Assembly: GCA_014529385.2 (NCBI GenBank)
Contig: CM043953.1
Span: forward strand, 66,576,872-66,640,871
Source of the DNA: Adiantum capillus-veneris
Taxonomy: Eukaryota; Streptophyta; Polypodiopsida; Polypodiales; Pteridaceae
Direction: 5' to 3'
Length of the DNA: 64,000 nt
The number at the start of each line of letters is the position of its first letter. Positions within the stretch are counted from its first letter, which is position 1. Under the pieces are notes generated by a model that was given only the letters and a program-made list of their open reading frames with translations, was not told where the DNA came from and did no database searches. Made by a program: the position numbers and the translations under genes. Shown here one piece after another: positions 58,741 to 64,000 of the stretch.

Positions 58741-59117
58741 GATTGTACAAAAAAGCAAGGAGATAATCTATATGGTAAGTAAAAGGTACAGCTCGGAGGA
58801 TTGGCTTAGGGCATCCCTCGCCATCCAATCGTGCCCTGCGTAATACTACGTTCTTGTTACTAATCTCTGTTGTTGTAAGACTTTGTCCCTCAAGGTTCTG
58901 TCTAAGCTTGAGGCTGATTTGTAATCTATTGGTGACTTTGTAATACAATCATTCACAATTGTGAGTTTTGCAAAAATAAAAATAAATAATAAATAATAAA
59001 TAAGCTAATATTTTACTTTTCAACTTTAAGCCTTGTCTTTTCTTTCCAATTTTAAATCTTTGGCAAGAAGATTTGGCTTGCCGCTTTTTGAATATCCTTG
59101 TCTTTCCTTCTTTTTGT

Positions 59118-59515
59118 TTGATTCAAGGGAAAATTACCAAAATACCCCTGTAATTTGTGGAAATTCCCAAAATACCCCCAGTTTTGAGATTAAATTTCTC
59201 CAAAGATTAAAAAATTCGTAGCTTTCCATAAGAAGACTGATTGTCTATCAATACAAGATGCTAAAACAAGAATTTGAATTGGTTATGTAGGCTCTGGAGA
59301 CGAATTGCTTCATTGTTTTTTACTATAATTGGCCTTTTTGTGAGGTAACTTGTGACAATTACATGCTAAGCACTCAAAAATGGAAAACGGATCTCCTTTC
59401 TTAAAAAGGAATAAAGATTAGAAAATCTTGAAGAATCCAATCAAAATAGATACAAGGGTATTTTGGGACTTTCCACAAATTAGAGGGGTATTTTGGTAAT
59501 TTTTCCTTGATTCAA
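59118..59515. mobile_element. MITE with about 60-bp inverted repeats and a 9-bp flank repeat
   Basis: Inverted ends starting GGGAAAATTACCAAAATACC at 59127 and, inverted, GGAAAAATTACCAAAATACC at 59506; similarity extends about 55-60 bp inward with 3-4 mismatches or indels. The flanks are TTGATTCAA at 59118-59126 and 59507-59515. A 9-bp duplication is typical of Mutator-like elements, but TTGATTCAA is itself a palindrome and so could be part of the inverted repeat. No coding capacity. Confidence 0.75.
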
Positions 59516-60032
59516 AAACCCTACTAACACATACACTTTCTTCCTCTCAAACTTTTTTATTGTCAAAACAACCGAGGGTGTGCTTGTGTCCACTTTTCAG
59601 AGAAAGAGGGTAAGTCAAGTACCATGATGATTGGAGGGGGTAATTGAGGTTTGCTCTATTACAACTGACCCCCTCTCGAACGAAGCCGGGTGTCGACTAC
59701 GTGACAGCCCTGACGCGTAATACGAAGCCAGAGAAGGTCCGATATGTGCCAGTTCAACGCGAAGGGCACATCAATGTCTGCTCTCGCAAGTGTTGCACCG
59801 ACCTGCGCAATATGGGTGGGCTTACGCTGTTGGGACAATGTCGTGAGCTTGAATCTGGAGCTATTTTATTGTCAGGTTTTTGTAGTGGAAGCTTGACGGG
59901 TTAGCGGCATCTGAGAAGATTCGGCCTAATGAAGCCAGTATATAAAGTTGTAGCAAATTATTCAAGAAAGAAAAAGAAGAAGAGGAGGAGTTTTAACATT
60001 GTAATTTGTACGAACAATCCAGATTCCAAATA

Positions 60033-60075
<43 letters not shown>

Positions 60076-60242
60076 CTTGAGCTTTTAATGATAAGAACAA
60101 TGCCGAAGGGCCAACCATGATATGTAGCATGGGGACCTTGTACTACAAGTGTCCTAAGGACAAAAGAATTATGGCATGAAGTTGTGTGGAGGGTACCTAA
60201 GGACCCTGCGCCAAGTTCAAATCCTTGAAAAGGCGATGTCCA
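59516..60242. other. Intergenic region 3' of the SAUR gene, with (GA)19
   Basis: Contains a (GA)19 run at 60036-60073 and a GC-richer patch at 59680-59900 with an 86-codon plus-strand frame (59644-59904) that I do not recognise. No other feature. Confidence 0.5.
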
Positions 60243-60551
60243 TCACAAGAGCTGGAGAAGGGAATTGAGAGTGGGAGCATCAGAGGGGACGATGGTCAAG
60301 GCGCCCCCACGGTGGGAGAAGCCATACACTTGCGCCGCCTTGAGGAGGAGGTCCGCCAAGAGGGGGTGGTTTACCAGCTGGGCCTTCACAAAGAAACGCT
60401 GCGAGGTTTCGCCCACTTGGATGGGCAGATAGCCTTGCGGTGTCCCTCCACAGCGCTCTCGTCTCTGCAGGCCGCCATAGCCCGCTACATGAGTACGTGA
60501 ACGAAGCTCTCTGTAAGAACGCGAGGGCAGCATCACGCAGGAAAGAGCCAT
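60243..60551 (-). CDS. SAUR-family small auxin-responsive protein
   Basis: An intact single-exon frame of 102 codons on the minus strand (ATG at 60551, TGA at 60243). The SAUR domain spans about residues 37-101: TPQGYLPIQVGETSQRFFVK, LVNHPLLADLLLKAAQVYGF and GALTIVPSDAPTLNSLLQLL match the family pattern P.GYL.V.VG...RF.V....LNHP.F..LL..A...YGF...G.L.I. Established for the family: SAURs are intronless, about 100 residues, auxin-inducible, and promote cell expansion by inhibiting PP2C.D phosphatases. The N-terminus (residues 1-36) is Arg-rich and less conserved. Codon use is GC-richer than in the surrounding DNA. No frameshift, so probably functional. Which subgroup is not resolved. Confidence 0.88.
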   Translation of the reverse strand: MALSCVMLPSRSYRELRSRTHVAGYGGLQRRERCGGTPQGYLPIQVGETSQRFFVKAQLVNHPLLADLLLKAAQVYGFSHRGGALTIVPSDAPTLNSLLQLL

Positions 60552-60599
60552 GAAGATTATGACTATGGAGACTAATGGGCGCGGGCTGCGCTGAAGTGG

Positions 60600-60601
<2 letters not shown>

Positions 60602-60643
<42 letters not shown>
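60602..60643 (-). repeat. (CT)21 microsatellite in the SAUR 5' region
   Basis: On the plus strand (GA)n at 60602-60643; in gene orientation a CT tract ending about 50 bp before the ATG. CT tracts in 5' leaders are common in plant genes, but a regulatory role here is inferred only. Confidence 0.85.
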
Positions 60644-60646
<3 letters not shown>

Positions 60647-60780
60647 GGTAGGGAATGGTCGTTTAATGAGCATTCCCCATAATATTGACGACCACATGAC
60701 GACCGGCAGAGGCCGCCGGTCGCCATGGTGGGAGTCAATATTATGGGAATGGTCGTTAAACGACCATTCCCTACCCCATC
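60642..60780. mobile_element. Fold-back (MITE-like) element next to the SAUR leader
   Basis: Arms 60642-60688 and 60735-60780 are inverted repeats of about 46 bp (outer end GATGGGGTAGGGAATGGTCG) with 3-4 differences. The 46-bp loop holds a smaller inverted repeat (GACCGGC and GCCGGTC). The right arm contains the perfect palindrome GGTCGTTAAACGACC-like centre. Transcribed, it would form a long hairpin. It lies about 90 bp 5' to the SAUR start codon, directly beyond the CT tract. Confidence 0.75.
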
Positions 60781-61358
60781 AAGGTCGTTGGGAGGGGGGC
60801 CAGGTACAGATTTTACGATACAGTTGTTTATTGCAGAGATTGCGCAATGAGCAGGTCTACGTCAGTGGCTTAGTTGCAAAGATTGCACAGTCAGCAGGTG
60901 CAGATGCTCAGATGCAGTGTTTAGCTGTAGAGATTACTCAGTCAGCAAGTCTACGTCATTCATCTGCTCATCGTCCAATGGTTAAAGCACATCAATTGCT
61001 AGTCACATTACCTGCGCTGACTTGGTGTGCATTCATTGGAGCACACAGCGATTAATTCTTCCGAGCGCTGAGCTGCCATGCAATCATTGGCAATGATGAT
61101 TGGCAATGATTGGTGGAAACAAGCGATGATTCCGCATGCTGAGGTGGACACCGAATATTGGTCAGCTGTGCCTCTGAGATTATGAACGTTGAGATGTCGT
61201 GCATCCAACTGTCCTCCACTCTAATTCTGTCCAGTAATGGCAGCAGGATGGACGGCCCAGATTGCGTGCCCCCTGGCCAGCGACCTTGACGGTACGCTGA
61301 AGACGCGCTTATATTACTAGTGGGCAGGCAGGCAGCCATTATTGTCAGGAAGCTTCCT
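60781..61358. other. SAUR upstream region with short imperfect repeats
   Basis: Three imperfect copies of a roughly 50-bp unit carrying AGATTGCACAGTCAGCAGGT (about 60836-60960), two of them with CTACGTCA, an ACGT-core sequence like bZIP sites. On the plus strand this also gives an open frame (60666-61055), which I regard as chance. The region ends at the inferred LTR edge at 61359. Confidence 0.5.
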
Positions 61359-61583
61359 TGTTGCAGAATGATATAATCTATTATCTATTACATATATAAT
61401 GGAGCTTGAAATTTTGAAGCCCAGTGAGTTCATCCACGTGTAGAACAATGGGAGACTTTGAGCTTTGAGCTTTTGAATCAATTAAAAAAAAGAAATAAGC
61501 TGTGCATGCACCGTTGACTTTCTCCTTGGAAAGAATAATGCGTTGACTTTGCTTTGAATGCATGGTGTTGATCAGTGTGTCGT

Positions 61584-61633
<50 letters not shown>

Positions 61634-61874
61634 TGCATGTTGCTGCAATCTCTGTACGTAATTGTTTGTGTGTGTGTGAGTGTGTGTGAGAGAGAGAGAA
61701 GCTTTCGTATGCTCGTAACATTTCCTTTTTGTGCATGAGTGCTAAGCGGGACCATGAGTAAGAGAGACAGGGAGAGAGACAAGCTCACCTGTGAGAGAGC
61801 TTGGACGTTTCCATTGGAGAAAGAAGAAGCACGCGTCGACGACAACCTGAGAGAGAAGTCGACAACTGTGCACA

Positions 61875-61937
<63 letters not shown>

Positions 61938-61967
61938 GAGTCCCCATGATATTGTTGCACGTGACCG

Positions 61968-62009
<42 letters not shown>

Positions 62010-62367
62010 TCCATATTGTTGTCTGTTGGAAGCCATTTCCCTCCTGTCGAACTAGCAACATCAGCCATTGTGTGTGTGTGTAGCGCCAATGAGCAGCCAG
62101 CTTGTGTGTGCACGCTCCAATGAGCTCAAGCATAGCAGAATGCGCTCTTCCAAGACTTTGCTGCGCAGAGTTCCGAGGTGGGCGTGCAAATTTTGAAGCC
62201 CAATGAGTTCATCCACGTGTCGAACAATGGGAGACTTTGAGCTTTGAGCTTTGAGCTTTTGAATCAATTAAATAAAAGAAATGAGCTGAGCCTGCACCAC
62301 TGACCTTTGCCTTGGAAAGAATAATCCGCTGACTTTGCTTTGAATCCATGGCGTTGATCAGCGTGTC

Positions 62368-62457
<90 letters not shown>

Positions 62458-62889
62458 CATGTTGCTGCAATCTCTGTACGTAATTGTTTGTGTGTGTGAG
62501 TGTGTGTGTGTGAGAGAGAGAGAGAGAGAAGCTTTCGTCTGCTCGCAACATTTCCTTTTTGTGCATGAGTGCCAAGCGGGACCATGTGATAGCTTAACCA
62601 CGAGTAAGAGAGACAGGGAGAGAGACAAGCTCGCCTATGAGAGAGTTTGGACGTTTCCATTGGAGAAAGAAGAAGCAGGCGTCGACGACAACCTGAGAGA
62701 GAAGTCGACAACGGAAGTGCGACGCGAGAGAGAGTGCGAGAAGAAGAGCACGACGATATGGTGAACTTGCTCTACTGCAATGTGTAGAGCATAGTAAGTT
62801 CTTATTAGGTTTTTACAAAAGAATATGTGTACATACCTGGCAGCCCGCCCACTTACCTGGGCGACCACATTGGGCTTTATACCCCAACA
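61359..62889 (-). repeat. 3' LTR of the terminal Copia element (about 1.53 kb, lower edge inferred)
   Basis: In element orientation it starts TGTTGGGGTATAAAGCCC at 62889, directly after the PPT, and is inferred to end TTCTGCAACA at 61359, which makes TGTTG...CAACA ends as Copia LTRs have. It contains a diverged internal duplication (61412-61866 and 62191-62712) and five (GA)n tracts (61601-61633, 61877-61940, 61971-62008, 62371-62455, and a short one near 62514). The predicted target sequence is TTCCT (61354-61358); the other copy would lie outside the window. Confidence 0.65.
61412..62712. repeat. Two-copy duplication inside the LTR (61412-61866 and 62191-62712)
   Basis: Both copies start TTTTGAAGCCCA and end GAAGTCGACAAC and share CATCCACGTGT, TTGACTTTGCTTTGAATC-like text, GCATGTTGCTGCAATCTCTG and CATTTCCTTTTTGTGCATGA. 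The offset is 779 bp at the start. The copies differ mainly in the lengths of their (GA)n and (GT)n tracts. They contain CACGTG (G-box) and TTGAC (W-box core) elements. Confidence 0.88.
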
Positions 62890-62925
62890 ACCTCCCACTT
62901 AAAGTCCAATGTGGTACTTTAAGTG
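62864..62925. promoter_or_regulatory. Hairpin spanning the PPT / 3' LTR junction
   Basis: Arms ACCACATTGGGCTTTA (62864-62879) and TAAAGTCCAATGTGGT (62900-62915) pair with one G/A difference; the 20-nt loop contains the PPT (AAGTGGGAGGT on the minus strand) and the first LTR bases. A second possible hairpin uses CACTTAAAGT (62896-62905) and ACTTTAAGTG (62916-62925). The two are mutually exclusive. Confidence 0.7.
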
Positions 62926-62978
62926 TGAGAGAACCTACTATACAAGCCAATATACACGAGATGTAGAGAAGTGATGTA

Positions 62979-64000
62979 CTACCCTACACCTAACTGCTTG
63001 CGAAAATGCGCAAAGCTCTCTGAGGGAAGTCCTTTTGTAAGTAGATCAACAGGATTTTCTGTGGTGTGAACTTTGACAAGCTGAAGTTGCTTATGCTCGA
63101 GCATTTCCCTGATGAAATGATACTTCACATCCACATGCTTTGTCTTTGAGTGATAAACTGGATTGCGAGCCAATTGTATAGCACTTTGACTATCACAATA
63201 TAACACAGGCATCTCTTCTTTGATTCCCAAATCTGTTACTAGTCGATTAAGCCAAATTGATTCTTTGCATGCCTCTGATGCTGCAACATATTCAGCCTCT
63301 GTAGTAGACTGAGTAACACAATCTTGTAATCTAGAATGCCATGATACTGCTCCACCAGCCAATGTAAAGACATACCCTGACGTAGACCTTCGGTTGTCTA
63401 AGTCACCTGCATAATCTGAGTCTGTAAAACCCTTTACACTTAGCTCCTGACTCCCATAGCATATACGCATACTCTTTGTAGCTTTTAGGTATCTCAATAT
63501 TCCTTTCACTGCCTCCCAATGTTTCTTGCCTGGGTTTGACATGTATCGACTTACTACTCCCACTGCAAATGCAATGTCTGGGCGAGTAGCAATCATTGCA
63601 TACATCAAACTACCCACTGCAGACGCATATGGAATCTTATCCATTTCAGCCTGTTCTTCCTCAGACACAGGACAATCTTGTTTGCTAAGTTTCACATATG
63701 GTGGCAATGGAACACTCAGTGCCTTTCCCTTCTCCATATTGAAATGTTGCAAAACCTTGTCAATATACTCTGTTTGAGATAACCAAATCAACTTCTTTGA
63801 TCTGTCTCTCTCAATGCGCATACCAAGTATATGACTTACCTCACCCATGTCTTTCATGTCAAACGATTTTGCCATCTTTGACTTCAAAGCTGAAATTTCT
63901 TCCAAGTGCTTGCCAGCAATCAACATGTCATCCACATACAAAATAAGGATCAGCCAACTACCATCCTTAGCCTTCTTTGTATATAGACAGTGATCGAACT
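62979..64000 (-). CDS. Copia pol, C-terminal part (RT end and RNase H), apparently intact
   Basis: Open from the window edge to the stop at 62979, about 340 codons without a break. RT: FDHCLYTKK near the edge, YVDDMLIAG with YVDD at 63938-63927, DMGEVSHILGMRIERD and the thumb. RNase H: TDSDYAGD, STTEAEYVAASEACKE, YCDSQSAIQLARN and the family ending HTTENPVDLLTKGLP; all catalytic acids present. The gene continues beyond 64000 with the upstream integrase expected there. The lack of frame breaks contrasts with every other element in the window, so this is probably a young insertion. Confidence 0.93.
   Translation of the reverse strand, partial: FDHCLYTKKAKDGSWLILILYVDDMLIAGKHLEEISALKSKMAKSFDMKDMGEVSHILGMRIERDRSKKLIWLSQTEYIDKVLQHFNMEKGKALSVPLPPYVKLSKQDCPVSEEEQAEMDKIPYASAVGSLMYAMIATRPDIAFAVGVVSRYMSNPGKKHWEAVKGILRYLKATKSMRICYGSQELSVKGFTDSDYAGDLDNRRSTSGYVFTLAGGAVSWHSRLQDCVTQSTTEAEYVAASEACKESIWLNRLVTDLGIKEEMPVLYCDSQSAIQLARNPVYHSKTKHVDVKYHFIREMLEHKQLQLVKVHTTENPVDLLTKGLPSESFAHFRKQLGVG

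Larger units (their letters stand above)
52840..59003 (+). mobile_element. L1-like LINE (non-LTR retrotransposon), decayed but nearly full length
   Basis: Order on the plus strand: ORF1 with a DUF4283-like domain and a degenerate zinc knuckle, then APE-type endonuclease, RT, C-terminal region and zf-RVT, then an A-rich tail (AAAATAAAAATAAATAATAA at about 58972-59003). This is the layout of plant L1 elements. Frames are broken many times. A MITE-bearing block (about 56395-57040) interrupts RT, and a 213-bp tandem duplication lies near the 3' end. A LINE of the same general type is seen at 200-790 on the other strand. Confidence 0.88.

Noticed and set aside
58277-58843. 188-codon plus-strand protein with two internal repeats
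   Set aside because: An out-of-phase reading of a duplicated LINE tail; listed only as a curiosity.
59644-59904. 86-codon plus-strand frame in GC-richer DNA
   Set aside because: No recognisable motif, no start context support and no second copy in the window; left as unexplained intergenic sequence.
60225-60500. 91-codon plus-strand frame overlapping the SAUR gene
   Set aside because: It is the antisense of the SAUR coding region; the minus-strand frame has the full family pattern and the plus-strand frame has none.
60280-60738. 152-codon minus-strand frame overlapping SAUR in another phase
   Set aside because: Runs through the CT tract and the fold-back element; no family pattern.
61381-62764. 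Long open frames of alternating Ser-Leu or Arg-Glu residues on both strands
   Set aside because: They are translations of (GA)n/(CT)n tracts in the Copia LTR; all phases stay open because the dinucleotide has no stop codon.
1-64000. tRNA, rRNA or organellar genes
   Set aside because: No tRNA A/B box pair with a foldable clover leaf and no rRNA-like block was noticed by eye; a tRNAscan-SE and Rfam search would be needed to exclude them.

Overview
The window looks like nuclear DNA of a seed plant. I infer a gymnosperm with a very large genome, because it is almost entirely old, nested, broken retrotransposons, with abundant (GA)n microsatellites and only one clearly recognisable host gene. That lineage call rests on style and density of elements, not on a marker gene, so treat it as a guess.

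Layout. 1-800: minus-strand tail of a LINE. 1139-1610: minisatellite. 1613-4069 and 9340-10620: a decayed gene of a repeated transposase-like family, split by a 5.3 kb Copia element (4070-9339, both LTRs, PBS, PPT, near-match 5-bp target duplication). 10860-16038: an unrecognised minus-strand gene candidate with several short introns, associated with two arrays of CACTT/AAGTG repeats. 16083-27837: a complete-ended Ty3/Gypsy derivative on the minus strand (LTRs 921 and 924 bp) that has lost most of pol but keeps a large second ORF. 28400-29385: another relic of the transposase-like family. 29400-36580: mostly gene-free DNA with a 1.3 kb TTAA-flanked inverted-repeat element (32973-34282), homopolymers and minisatellites. 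36580-41005: a second truncated copy of the 16083-27837 Gypsy family. 42279-45954: a different Gypsy fragment with the unusual order RT, RNase H, integrase, protease. 45954-52616: a third Gypsy, of the dual-RNase-H type. 52840-59003: a LINE on the plus strand with a MITE inside it. 59127-59506: a MITE with long inverted repeats. 60243-60551: an intact, intronless SAUR (small auxin-up RNA) gene, minus strand. 61359-64000: the 3' part of an apparently intact Copia element on the minus strand, cut by the window edge.

How the parts relate. Most coding segments are non-functional: catalytic boxes are deleted or substituted, and frames are broken. The two exceptions are the SAUR gene and the terminal Copia pol, whose 3' LTR lies about 0.8 kb upstream of the SAUR gene in the same orientation. 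The most unusual structures are (i) a 20-bp palindrome repeated every 284-296 bp in three arrays, lying before the first coding region and before the second ORF of one Gypsy family; (ii) a protease domain that continues in frame after an integrase; (iii) a TTAA-flanked element resembling piggyBac; (iv) a hairpin whose loop contains the PPT/LTR junction of the young Copia element.
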